This document shows positions 43,464 through 52,134 of a stretch of DNA of 64,000 nt, one piece after another. How positions within the stretch are numbered: position 1 is the stretch's first letter; each line of letters starts with the position of its first letter. Source of the stretch: an uncultured Prevotellaceae bacterium (lineage in GTDB: Bacteria > Bacteroidota > Bacteroidia > Bacteroidales > Bacteroidaceae); contig OMZS01000014.1 in the NCBI GenBank assembly GCA_900315565.1, forward strand, positions 95,025 to 159,024, read 5' to 3'. The translations under genes and the position numbers were made by a program. The notes under the pieces were generated by a model that worked only from the letters and a program-made list of their open reading frames with translations, was not told the origin of the DNA and made no database searches.

Positions 43464-45968
43464 TCATTCGCTCACATACACCCGCTTCACACGGTTCGAC
43501 ACGCCTGTGAACACCTCGTAAGGAATGGTGTCGAGCACATCGCTGAGCACCGTCACGGGCAGGTGCTGGCCGAAGATCTCCACCACGTCGCCCTCGTGGC
43601 AGGGAATGTCGGTGACGTCGATCATGGCCACGTCCATGCAGATGTTGCCCACGTAGGGGGCTTTCTGCCCGTTCACCAGGCAGTAGCAGCGTCCGCGCCC
43701 CAGGTGCCGGTCGAGTCCGTCGGCATAGCCTATGGGGATGGCCGCAATGACGCTGTCGCGCTCCAGTTTGCCTTTGCGGCTGTAGCCCACGGTTTCGTCC
43801 TTGGGCACATGGCGCAGCTGTAGGATGATGGTCTTCAGGGTGGACACGGTGTTGAGCACGCGGTTGTCGCGCGGGTCTATGCCGTAGAGTCCCAGTCCCA
43901 GACGGCACATGTCCATCTGCCGTTCGGGGAAGTGCTCTATGCCGGCCGAATTGTCGATGTGCCTTATGATGTGATGGCTGAAAGCGGCCTGCAGCTGGTC
44001 GCTGCCCTCAATGAAGAGCTGGTACTGGTGGGCAGAGAAGCGGTCGAAGTCGTCGCTGTCGCTACCCACAAAGTGCGAGAACACCGAGCGCGGAATGACC
44101 GCCTGCTGATGGGTGAGCCGGCTGATGAGCTCGGGCATGTCGTGGCGCGGGTCGAAGCCCAGGCGGTGCATGCCTGTGTCGAGCTTGATGTGTACGGGCC
44201 ATCCGGTGATGCCTTCCTTGCGGGCCGCCTTGATGAGCGCGTCGAGCAGACGGAAGGAATACACTTCGGGCTCCAGGTCGTAGTCGAACATGGTTTTAAA
44301 GGCCGTGAGCTCGGGGTTCATAATCATGATGTTGCTCGTGATGCCGGCCTTGCGCAGGGTGACGCCCTCGTCGGCCACGGCCACGGCCAGATAGTCAACG
44401 CGGTGCTCCTGCAGCGTTTTGGCTATTTCCACGGCTCCGGATCCATAGCCGTCGGCTTTTATCATGCAGACGATTTTTGTGTCGGGATGCAGAAACGAGC
44501 GATAATAGTTCAGGTTGGCCACCAGCGCATTGAGGTTGACCTCGAGAATGGTTTCGTGTACTTTCTCCTCCAGCAGCTCTGCCAGCTGGTCGAACCCGAA
44601 CCGGCGCGAGCCTTTGAGCAGGATGGTTTCGTTGCGCAGCTGCTGGAACACGGTGCTGCGCGTCAGCTGGTCGGTGTCGTCGAAGAAGTATTTCTCAGGT
44701 ATGGCGAACAGGTGCTGCTGACTGGCAATCTGTTTTCCTATGCCGATGAGTTTTTGCACGCCGCGCTTCATGCTTAGTTCTGCCACTTCGCGATAGAGCG
44801 TCTCGGGCTGTTCGCCGCTCTGGTCGATGTCGCTCAGAATGAGGGTGTTCTTGGTGTTTTCGGCTCTTCGCTGCACAAAGTCAAGGGCAATGTCGAGCGA
44901 GTTGATGTCGCTGTTGTACGAGTCGTTAATCAGGGTGCATCCGTGCTGCCCCTGTTTCACCTCCAGACGCATGGCTACCGGTTCCAGGGTGGCCATGCGC
45001 TTGGCTATCTGTGCGGGAGTCATGCCCAGACGTAAGGCAATGACGGTGGTGGTGATGGAGTTGTCGATAGAGGCCTCGTCGATGAAGGGAATGCTGTATT
45101 CATACTGCTGGCCCTGATAGACATAGACAATGTGGCACACGCTGGCGCGCACTTCGCTTTTCTGCACAAAGAGGTGAGCCTCCTCGTTGTAGCGCGACCA
45201 GTTCAGACGGTCGCCTTTGTACTGCGAGCGGCGTATGCAGCGGCTCACAATGTCGTCGTCGGAGCAATAGACCACGGCCTCGGTGTCGTGGAACAGCTGC
45301 AGTTTCTCCATGCATTTCTCTTCCATCGAGCGGAAGTTCTCCTGATGGGCCGTGCCCAGCGAGGTGAGCACACCAATGGTGGGCTGGATGATGTCGCGCA
45401 GGGCAAGCATTTCGCCGGGCTGACTGATGCCCGCCTCGAAAATGCCCACCTGAGTCTGCTCGTTGAGCAGCCACACCGACAGCGGCACACCAATCTGCGA
45501 GTTGTAGCTGCGAGGCGAGCGGGTGACGCTGAAACGCTGACCGTCGTCTTCCGCATCCCAGCAGCTTACGCCCGAGAGCACCTGGTAGAGCCACTCTTTC
45601 ACCATGGTCTTGCCGTTTGAGCCGGTGATGCCCACAATGGGTATGTTGAACTCGTCGCGGTGACGCTCGGCCAGCCGCTGTAGGGCGGCTATCGAGCTGG
45701 TTACCTTCAGAAAGTTGGCGTCGGGATAGACTTCGGTGTGGTGTTCGGGCACCACTTCAACCACGAAGCAGCGCACTCCCCTGCGATACAGGTCGCCAAT
45801 ATATCGGTGGCCGTCGTTGCGCTTGGTGTGGAGCGCAAAAAACAGGGTTTCCTCCGGAAAACACAGTGAGCGGCTGTCGGTGAGCAGCCATCCCACTTTA
45901 GCATCGTGCTCACCGTAGCGGCGGGCACCTATCAGGGTGGTGATTTTTTCTATCGTATAGTTCATCAT
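43464..45968 (-). CDS. Fused MurF ligase and alanine racemase
   Basis: This enzyme combines two cell-wall steps: addition of D-Ala-D-Ala to UDP-MurNAc-tripeptide and racemisation of L-alanine. The N-terminal part (about 1-450) is MurF, with the ATP-binding GITGSNGKTMVKEW and NDSYNSDINSLDIALDF. The C-terminal part is alanine racemase, with the PLP lysine in IVCMIKADGYGSGAVEIA, then KLDTGMHRLGF and YADGLDRHLGRG. The start at 45968 or 45965 (MMNYTIEK) is chosen because the upstream extension to 46181 lies within the GSCFA gene. It is 834 residues; the fusion is known in Bacteroidetes. It is the last gene of the fkp operon. Confidence 0.92.
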   Translation of the reverse strand: MMNYTIEKITTLIGARRYGEHDAKVGWLLTDSRSLCFPEETLFFALHTKRNDGHRYIGDLYRRGVRCFVVEVVPEHHTEVYPDANFLKVTSSIAALQRLAERHRDEFNIPIVGITGSNGKTMVKEWLYQVLSGVSCWDAEDDGQRFSVTRSPRSYNSQIGVPLSVWLLNEQTQVGIFEAGISQPGEMLALRDIIQPTIGVLTSLGTAHQENFRSMEEKCMEKLQLFHDTEAVVYCSDDDIVSRCIRRSQYKGDRLNWSRYNEEAHLFVQKSEVRASVCHIVYVYQGQQYEYSIPFIDEASIDNSITTTVIALRLGMTPAQIAKRMATLEPVAMRLEVKQGQHGCTLINDSYNSDINSLDIALDFVQRRAENTKNTLILSDIDQSGEQPETLYREVAELSMKRGVQKLIGIGKQIASQQHLFAIPEKYFFDDTDQLTRSTVFQQLRNETILLKGSRRFGFDQLAELLEEKVHETILEVNLNALVANLNYYRSFLHPDTKIVCMIKADGYGSGAVEIAKTLQEHRVDYLAVAVADEGVTLRKAGITSNIMIMNPELTAFKTMFDYDLEPEVYSFRLLDALIKAARKEGITGWPVHIKLDTGMHRLGFDPRHDMPELISRLTHQQAVIPRSVFSHFVGSDSDDFDRFSAHQYQLFIEGSDQLQAAFSHHIIRHIDNSAGIEHFPERQMDMCRLGLGLYGIDPRDNRVLNTVSTLKTIILQLRHVPKDETVGYSRKGKLERDSVIAAIPIGYADGLDRHLGRGRCYCLVNGQKAPYVGNICMDVAMIDVTDIPCHEGDVVEIFGQHLPVTVLSDVLDTIPYEVFTGVSNRVKRVYVSE

Positions 45969-45991
45969 ACTATATATTATAGGTTGAAAAG

Positions 45992-46852
45992 TTACTGGTT
46001 GTGGTTCTGGTATTTGGCTCTGAAAGCCTTTTGCTTTTGCAGCGCTGATGCCCTGAACTGCTGGTACTCCGCCGACTCGGGGTTGAAAGGCTGGTGGCCG
46101 AGGGCCTGTTGTATGGGCTGCCAGTCGGCAAGCATCTGCCTGGCTGCAGGACTGAAAGCGCTGGCCACGAGCTGCTGCCATACGTAGTCAACGGCCTGTT
46201 CGCTGGGATGCAGCATGTCGGCGGCGTAGAATCGGTAGTCGCGCAGCTCGTCGTTCAGAATCTCGTAGGCGGGAAAATAGTATAGTGGCGCGTGGTTGAG
46301 CTGCGACGAAGGCAGGGTGGGGTGGGGGTGAGCCATGAGCTCGTGGATGGCCAGCAGCAGCGTGGCCTTTGAGAGCTGGCTGCCGTGGAATCCGTATTTG
46401 GCATAGCGAATGGGACTCACCGTAAAAGCTATTCTCACTTCGGGGTTGGCCTGCCGCAACAGCTCGATGCACTCTCTGAGCGCACCGGCGCACTCGCCCA
46501 CGCTGAGCTCCTCTTCCTGAAAAAGCCGCTGAGGCCGTTTGGCGCAGTTATCTACAATCTCGCCCGTTTCCCTGAGCCGATACACATGGTTGGTGCCGAG
46601 CGTGAGGAAACAGACGTCGAAGGCCGGTGGCAGAGTGCCGTCAGCGGGTTTCTGTAGCAGTTTTTGCAGGGTGTGGAGAATGCTGACAGGGTTGTACATG
46701 GTGCCAAAGGGGTTGACCGTGGCCCGAAACTGGTTGTCGGCAAACCGCCTGCCGATTTCGGCCGCAAAACAGCTGCCCACCAGCAGCAGTCGGTGGTGAG
46801 GCTCTATCTGCCACTGGGGCTTTTCGATGGCTATCTCGGTGCGGAATTTCAT
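45992..46852 (-). CDS. GSCFA-domain protein
   Basis: The family is named for its motif, seen here as LLLVGSCFAAEIG (about 23-35); it belongs to the SGNH-hydrolase-like fold, and the function is not established. The 286-residue protein also has NPFGTMYNPVSILH and FLTLGTNHVYR. VSPIRYAKYGFHGSQLSKATLL and YFPAYEILNDELRDYRFYAADMLHPS resemble the late SGNH blocks with Asp and His. It lies 16 bases after fkp and 23 bases before murF-alr. I see no signal peptide. Confidence 0.85.
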   Translation of the reverse strand: MKFRTEIAIEKPQWQIEPHHRLLLVGSCFAAEIGRRFADNQFRATVNPFGTMYNPVSILHTLQKLLQKPADGTLPPAFDVCFLTLGTNHVYRLRETGEIVDNCAKRPQRLFQEEELSVGECAGALRECIELLRQANPEVRIAFTVSPIRYAKYGFHGSQLSKATLLLAIHELMAHPHPTLPSSQLNHAPLYYFPAYEILNDELRDYRFYAADMLHPSEQAVDYVWQQLVASAFSPAARQMLADWQPIQQALGHQPFNPESAEYQQFRASALQKQKAFRAKYQNHNQ

Positions 46853-46868
46853 CGTTGTGTGCTTTATT

Positions 46869-49562
46869 TTAGCTGCGGCTCACTTGCATGCCTTGTGTGC
46901 TGAGCGTCATCTCCACAAAGCGTGCGTTGGAGTGGAGCGCATGCTCGGCCAGCAATTGTCTGATGCGTGCAGCCGCCTCGGGGTCTTTGGCCACCATGTA
47001 GAGGTAGCCGCCACCGCCCGCGCCGGGCAGTTTGTAGCCCAGGCAGAGGTCGTCTATGAGTGTGGTGATGGCGCTGATGGCCGCAGGATTAGTGCCGCTG
47101 TCGAGCTGTTGGTTCTGTTGCCACGTTTTGCGTATGAGCCGCCCCATCTCGGTGAAGTGGTTGCGCTGAATGGCGTCGTACATGTCCATGGTGTGGGCTT
47201 TCATCTGGCGCAGCAGCATGAGCTGGTCGTGCTGGTTGAGAAACATCCGGCGCACAATCTCGGCCAGTATGGCCTTGGCCGTGCGCGTGATGCCCGTATA
47301 ATATAATAGGTGGCAGGCGGCATATTCGGGTTGCAGCCACAGGTCGTTGGGCAGCCAGCGCACCACTGGGTTCTGCGCAAAGCCCGCCTCGGTCTGCAGG
47401 AGCTTGACGCCCTGCAGCAGTCCGCCAAACTGGTCTTGCCATCCGCCGCCCGTGGTGAGCATCTGCTCGAGCACCAGCGTGCGGTGGCCCACCTCGTTCT
47501 TGTCCCATGCCAAGCCGCAGAAGTCGCTGAGCGCACCCAGCACGGTGGCAGCCAGCAGACTGCTGGTGCCCAGCCCGCTGCCGGCGGGAATGGCCGAGAG
47601 CAGCGTCAGTTCGATGCCACAGCCGAAAGCCTCCAGCTGCTGGCGCAATGAGCCATACTGCTCAGCCGAGTAGGCGGGCAGGAATCCGGCCAGACAGAGG
47701 GCGGCCTTGGGTATGGAGAAGGGACTGCCCACACGGCGGAAGTCGGCCAGCTGTTCGTAGGTCTCCACCCGCTCGGCGGCTCCGAGGTCGATGCTGCGGA
47801 GCACAATGTGCCGCTCGCGGCAAGGGCGCACGTAGGCTTGCAGCGGCTGCTGTCCGTTGAGTTCGATGGCCAGGTTGATGACGTTGCCCCCTTCCATGAG
47901 GCAGAAGGGCGGTGTGTCGGTCCAGCCGCCGGCAATGTCGATTCGCACAGGGCTGCGTCCCCACACAATCTGGTCGGAATAGACCGACATGCGGGGTTGC
48001 TGCACACAGGCGGTAGCGGTCTCGGTGATGCCCTGGCGAAGCAGGCTAAAGGCCTGGGCCTCGTAGGTTTCGGGGTTGCCGCCTTGGCGGCGAACCACCT
48101 CTGAGCGGAACATGTTGTCGCGCACACGGGTGAGCAGCGGTGCGTCGGCGGTCAGCGGCGGGGGCAGTGGCAGCGAAAATTCGGCAAACTCGCGTGCAGC
48201 ATCCTCCAGGTCGATTTGGTAGAAAACACTGTGCTGGTGGTTGCGGGCCATGGCTGTCCAGTTTTGCGCACGGTAACTGCGCCGCTGGTCGAACAGGCGC
48301 CGCAGGTTGGCACGCAGGCTCAGCTCGTCGCTATCTACGCGGTCGTCGATGTGGTAGCGTCGTACCTCGTAGTCGCTCTCGCCCACGGGCACCACGTCGA
48401 TGCACTCGCCCGGCTCAAGGCTCACTTCCCAGTCGTTGCGGGGCACTCCGGTGATGATGTGGTCGTGGGTGAGTTTCCACTTTGCGCCCACATGGCTGTT
48501 TTCTATCCAGATGTTGGTGTTCTGGTTGGTAAACTTGATGTCGGTAATGGCGTTCTGCACAAAAATGCTGGGGTGGGGCTTGCGGTCGTGGTGCATGATT
48601 TGCCGCTGGTCGGTCACCTGATTCTGAATGGCAAGCATCGACGCAAGCAACTCGCGCGACGTGCCGAAGTGGTAGAACTCGCCGCCAGGCAACGGCAGCA
48701 CGGCCACGCTCAGGCCGTTTACCTCGGCGTCGGCTGTTGTGGGGTGGGTGCCCAACGCGCAGCCAAACTCACCGTAAAGGTCGTATGGGCAGAACGGCCC
48801 GGACGGTCCGTCATGGTTTTCTGAGGCCGTCTTTCGCATCAGCACCTCCACGGCGCGGTCGCTGAGCAACCATACGCCGATGTCGGTCAGATAGAAATGG
48901 TCTTTGAGCAGTTCGCCCAGCACTTCGGCCGACGGTTTCTGCAACATGCACTTCAGCCGTGAGGGTGACCGACGTTCTGACACAAACACGCCGTGATGGC
49001 TTGCCACTTCGGGGCCCAGCCACAGCCCGTAGCAAACAACGTCGGCCTCGGGAATGGGCTGCAGCGGCTGGGTGGCACGTATATAAACATCGCCGCTCAC
49101 CACCATGGTGCGCAGGCGTGCCGGAGCTGCCTGCATGATGCGCTCGTAGAGCGGCAGCTGCAACGACAGCAGATTTTGCGACAGTTTTTGCCCCCGCTCC
49201 CAGCGGAACACAGGAACAGGAGTCAGTATCTTACCCGACGGGGCATAGGCCGGTAGCCTCCGGCTCTGTCCGCCCGCATGCAGCAGAATGCGTTTCTCGC
49301 CCGAGAGCCACTGAGAGAACTCGGAATGCAAATCACTCTCCTCTCTCCACTCTCCACTCTCGTCTTTCTTCTCTCCTTTCTCCTCTTTTTTCTTCCCTCT
49401 CTCCTCTAAAAACGCCCTCCACAGCAGCCAGGCCGTTCCTCCGCCTGAGCCAAGCTTGTGGCCGACAGGGTCGCTGGTGCAAAACCATTCGCTCCGGTCG
49501 CAGTCAGTAATATCGTGGAAGCAGACCACCAGATTGGGTGGCAATGACAGCAATTTTTTCAT
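46869..49562 (-). CDS. fkp: Bifunctional L-fucokinase / GDP-L-fucose pyrophosphorylase
   Basis: Fkp salvages L-fucose: it phosphorylates it and joins it to GTP, giving GDP-fucose for capsule and glycoprotein decoration. The N-terminal guanylyltransferase half has LHAGGQSRRLPAYAPSGK (94-111) and PVPVFRWERG. The C-terminal half is a GHMP kinase with LSAIPAGSGLGTSSLLAA and GAGGGGYLYMVAKD. It has 897 residues. About 24 residues near 54-77 (K, E, R, G, S and D) are an insertion relative to Bacteroides fragilis Fkp as I remember it, lying on a pyrimidine-rich DNA tract. A fucose permease gene diverges from it 471 bases away. Confidence 0.93.
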   Translation of the reverse strand: MKKLLSLPPNLVVCFHDITDCDRSEWFCTSDPVGHKLGSGGGTAWLLWRAFLEERGKKKEEKGEKKDESGEWREESDLHSEFSQWLSGEKRILLHAGGQSRRLPAYAPSGKILTPVPVFRWERGQKLSQNLLSLQLPLYERIMQAAPARLRTMVVSGDVYIRATQPLQPIPEADVVCYGLWLGPEVASHHGVFVSERRSPSRLKCMLQKPSAEVLGELLKDHFYLTDIGVWLLSDRAVEVLMRKTASENHDGPSGPFCPYDLYGEFGCALGTHPTTADAEVNGLSVAVLPLPGGEFYHFGTSRELLASMLAIQNQVTDQRQIMHHDRKPHPSIFVQNAITDIKFTNQNTNIWIENSHVGAKWKLTHDHIITGVPRNDWEVSLEPGECIDVVPVGESDYEVRRYHIDDRVDSDELSLRANLRRLFDQRRSYRAQNWTAMARNHQHSVFYQIDLEDAAREFAEFSLPLPPPLTADAPLLTRVRDNMFRSEVVRRQGGNPETYEAQAFSLLRQGITETATACVQQPRMSVYSDQIVWGRSPVRIDIAGGWTDTPPFCLMEGGNVINLAIELNGQQPLQAYVRPCRERHIVLRSIDLGAAERVETYEQLADFRRVGSPFSIPKAALCLAGFLPAYSAEQYGSLRQQLEAFGCGIELTLLSAIPAGSGLGTSSLLAATVLGALSDFCGLAWDKNEVGHRTLVLEQMLTTGGGWQDQFGGLLQGVKLLQTEAGFAQNPVVRWLPNDLWLQPEYAACHLLYYTGITRTAKAILAEIVRRMFLNQHDQLMLLRQMKAHTMDMYDAIQRNHFTEMGRLIRKTWQQNQQLDSGTNPAAISAITTLIDDLCLGYKLPGAGGGGYLYMVAKDPEAAARIRQLLAEHALHSNARFVEMTLSTQGMQVSRS
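49332..49403. repeat. Pyrimidine tract inserted in-frame in fkp
   Basis: The plus strand here is almost entirely C and T, with repeated CTCTCC and TCCACTCTC units, so the coding strand is nearly all purine. It reads through as charged K/E/R/G/S/D residues without a stop. Confidence 0.75.
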
Positions 49563-49727
49563 TCAGTTCGCTCTTTGTCGTTTCCTTTTATGATAAAAAG
49601 GCGTATGTTGCCAGTATCAGATTTTCTGATTATGGCTACAAATTTACTCAAAATAATTGAGTATAGGCGAAAAATGGGTAAAAAATACCAAAAAAGATTT
49701 GTGCCATCTTCATCACGCCGGAATTAT
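49563..49727. other. Intergenic sequence beside fkp
   Basis: AT-rich and without a credible gene or clear fkp promoter. A 67-codon plus-strand open frame (49575-49778) runs into the palindromic repeat array; it has no recognisable motif, and I do not call it a gene. Confidence 0.5.
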
Positions 49728-49903
49728 CTCACGACAATAACATCAAATTTTCTAGAAAATGTTACAGCAACGCCGTGAGTTAATTCTAAATTATCTAGAA
49801 AATTTAAATAGATTACCGTGAGATATTTTCGTAACTCACGGTAATACGAAATTATCTCACGGTAATAAAAAAATAACTCACGGTAATACGAAAATATCTC
49901 ACG
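49728..49903. repeat. CTCACG/CGTGAG palindrome array before fucP
   Basis: CTCACG occurs at 49728, 49835, 49856, 49877 and 49898; the last four are spaced exactly 21 bases. CGTGAG occurs at 49774 and 49817. The pair 49817/49835 has the same 12-base spacing as in the 85-bp repeats at 24.9-25.2 kb, and nearly the same spacer. TCTAGAAAAT occurs twice (about 49751 and 49794), comparable to TCTAGTAAAT in the 85-bp units. Confidence 0.85.
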
Positions 49904-49971
49904 GTGTTGTTTGCTTCATTGTATCTTTTATTATCGCCTATGAAACCCATACTCGAAAAAACAAAAAATAT

Positions 49972-50003
49972 TTTGGTTTTTTGCTCGCTTAATCGTACCT
50001 TTG
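49972..50003 (+). promoter_or_regulatory. Promoter of the fucose permease gene
   Basis: TTTG at 49972-49975 and TACCTTTG at 49996-50003 are 20 bases apart, a full consensus match. It begins 69 bases after the last palindrome copy. Confidence 0.7.
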
Positions 50004-50033
50004 TCACCATCTTATTTATCAACAACACACACC

Positions 50034-51347
50034 ATGACTAAAAAACCTGACGGAATTCTACGAAAAGACGGCGTGAGCCTGCTCGTACCTTTTGCAATGA
50101 TTACCTGTTGCTTTGCCATGTGGGGCTTTGCCAACGACGTGACCAACCCAATGGTGAAATCCTACAGCACCATTTTCCAGATGAGCGTAGTGGAAGGCTC
50201 GCTGGTACAGGTGGCCTTTTACCTGGGCTACTTTGTGATGGCCTTTCCTGCTGCCATGTTCATTCAGCGTTACTCGTTCAAGGCGGGCGTGCTGATGGGG
50301 CTGGGGCTTTACGCCGTTGGTGCGCTGGCGTTTATTCCGGCCAGGGCCACGGGCATTTACTACTCGTTCTTGTTGGCCTACTTTGTCATGACGTGCGGAC
50401 TGTCGTTTCTGGAAACATCGTGCAATCCCTACATCTACTGCATGGGTAGCGAGGAAACGGCCACGCAGAGGCTTAACTTTGCTCAGTCGTTCAACCCCAT
50501 CGGCGCGGTGACGGGAACCATTGTGGCGTGGCTCTTCGTGCAAAACCAGCTCGACCCCACTGACTCGCCTACGCGCGCAAAGCTCGTTATATCCGACCCG
50601 GCGCAGTTTGAGGCCATTAAGAACCACGACCTGAGCATACTCATACAGCCTTACGTGTATATAGGTATCGTGGTGATTTTGTTGTTGCTGGCCATCCGCC
50701 TGACGCGCATGCCGAAGGCGAGCGACGGAGGCAGCAGCAAGAGTCTGGGTACGGCCATCAAAGAACTGGCTAAAGTGAAAAACTACCGCGAGGGTGTTAT
50801 TGCACAGTTTTTCTATATCGGCGCACAGGTGACGTGCTGGACTTTCATCATGCACTACGGCCACGAGCTGTTTTGCGTGCAGGGCGGACTGACCGAGAAG
50901 GCTGCCAGCGCGTTGTCGTTCCGCTATTACATTGCCGCGCTAGTGCTGTTCACGCTGGGCCGCTTCATCTGCACATGGTTCCTGAAGTTCATCAGCCCGG
51001 GACGGCTGCTGGCCATTCTGGCCGTGGCGGCCATGGCATGTCTGGTGGGCGTGGTGCTGTTCAACGACATCAAGGGCATGTACTGCCTCGTGGCTGTCAG
51101 CGGCTGCATGTCGCTCATGTTCCCCACCATTTACGGCATTGCGCTGACGGGACTGGGCGAGAATGTGAAGTTTGGAGGAGCCGGGCTCATCATGTCGATT
51201 CTCGGCGGCAGCGTGCTGCCTCCCATTCAGGCTGCCATCATGGATACTCACGCCACTGTGGCTGGCCTTTCGGCTGTCCACGTGTCGTTTGTGGTGCCCT
51301 TCATCTGTTTCATCGTGGTGGCCAGCTACGGCTTCCGCACCCGATAG
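50034..51347 (+). CDS. fucP: L-fucose:H+ symporter, MFS family
   Basis: FucP imports L-fucose with protons. The 437-residue protein has 12 hydrophobic segments and FucP-family motifs: WGFANDVTNPMVKSY after helix 1, GYFVMAFPAAMFIQRYSFKAG, and LSFLETSCNPYIYCMGSEETATQRLNFAQSFNPIGAV. I start it at 50034; an upstream in-frame ATG at 50001 lies inside the -7 box. fkp, divergent at 49562, would use the imported fucose. Closely related carriers take glucose or galactose, so the fucose assignment leans on context. Confidence 0.88.
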   Translation: MTKKPDGILRKDGVSLLVPFAMITCCFAMWGFANDVTNPMVKSYSTIFQMSVVEGSLVQVAFYLGYFVMAFPAAMFIQRYSFKAGVLMGLGLYAVGALAFIPARATGIYYSFLLAYFVMTCGLSFLETSCNPYIYCMGSEETATQRLNFAQSFNPIGAVTGTIVAWLFVQNQLDPTDSPTRAKLVISDPAQFEAIKNHDLSILIQPYVYIGIVVILLLLAIRLTRMPKASDGGSSKSLGTAIKELAKVKNYREGVIAQFFYIGAQVTCWTFIMHYGHELFCVQGGLTEKAASALSFRYYIAALVLFTLGRFICTWFLKFISPGRLLAILAVAAMACLVGVVLFNDIKGMYCLVAVSGCMSLMFPTIYGIALTGLGENVKFGGAGLIMSILGGSVLPPIQAAIMDTHATVAGLSAVHVSFVVPFICFIVVASYGFRTR

Positions 51348-51518
51348 CCGCCGCTCTCCGGTTCCGCCTCCGTTCTCCTGTTTAGCCCCCGTTCTCCGGG
51401 GTTTTCCCCGGAGCCTCTGTGCTCCCGTGCCGCCGCTCCTCGGTTCAGCCCCTGTTCTCCGTGTGCCCCCGTTCTCCTGTTCTGCCCCCGTTCTCCGGGG
51501 TTTTCCCCGGAGCCTCTG
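51348..51518. repeat. GC-rich CCCCCGTTCTCC repeats with hairpins
   Basis: A unit of about 34 bases beginning CCCCCGTTCTCCGGGG occurs at about 51386 and 51485, each holding an 8-bp hairpin CTCCGGGG-TTTT-CCCCGGAG (51394-51413 and 51493-51512). Shorter CCCGTTCTCC copies lie between. The hairpins may terminate fucP transcription but lack a U-tract. Confidence 0.8.
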
Positions 51519-51573
51519 CTCTCTCTTGTAACAAAATCCGCTTTTCATACGTCTTTAATAATAGCCCCACTTC

Positions 51574-52083
51574 ATGGACGCAACAGAGTTCAAGCAACTC
51601 TTCTTGCCGTGCAGCCGAAAAATGTTCAGCGTGGCATGGCGGCTGACAGGCAACGACCTGGCGGCTGAAGATCTTGTTCAGGACACGTTCCTTCGCCTGT
51701 GGACCAAGCGCGATGAGCTGGAGCATGTGGTCAGCCACGAGGCGTACTGCATCACTACGCTCAAACACGTGTTCTACGACCAGCAGCGCAAGGCGCATTT
51801 GGGCGAAGTGGATTCGCCGCCCGACGAGCTACAGGTGGCAGCTGCCGACGATGTGGGACAGCAGGTGGAGGAACGCGATGCTGCCGCGGCGGTTTTCAGG
51901 CTGATAGCCCAGTTGCCCGAACCTCAGCGCACCATTATTCAGATGCGCGACGTGGACGATATGGCTTACGAGGACATTGCAGCCGCCACAGGCTTTTCGC
52001 AGGTGAATGTGCGTGTGCAACTGAGCCGGGCGCGCAAACGAATCAGGGAACAACTGGGGAAATGGAGAATGAATAATGATTGA
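51574..52083 (+). CDS. ECF-type RNA polymerase sigma factor
   Basis: This is a group IV sigma-70 factor that redirects RNA polymerase, probably in an envelope stress or nutrient response. The 169-residue protein has region 2 (SVAWRLTGNDLAAEDLVQDTFLRLW, about 19-43) and region 4 (LPEPQRTIIQMRDVDDMAYEDIAAATGFSQVNVRVQLSRARKRI, about 115-158), and no region 3. It starts an apparent three-gene unit with a membrane protein and a DUF4252 protein. Confidence 0.92.
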   Translation: MDATEFKQLFLPCSRKMFSVAWRLTGNDLAAEDLVQDTFLRLWTKRDELEHVVSHEAYCITTLKHVFYDQQRKAHLGEVDSPPDELQVAAADDVGQQVEERDAAAAVFRLIAQLPEPQRTIIQMRDVDDMAYEDIAAATGFSQVNVRVQLSRARKRIREQLGKWRMNND

Positions 52084-52134
52084 CAATTGTGAAATTGTGA
52101 AATTGTAGAATTTTGAAAATTGTGAAATCAACCT

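Noticed and set aside
43464-46181. 905-residue version of MurF-Alr starting at 46181
   Set aside because: The first 71 residues overlap the GSCFA gene in another frame and do not resemble MurF; the MurF start pattern begins at MMNYTIEK.
49575-49778. 67-codon plus-strand open frame beside fkp
   Set aside because: It runs into the palindromic array, has no recognisable motif and lacks a promoter.
49817-49903. Possible CRISPR array at the 21-bp CTCACG repeats
   Set aside because: The period is too short and the intervening bases are themselves repeated.
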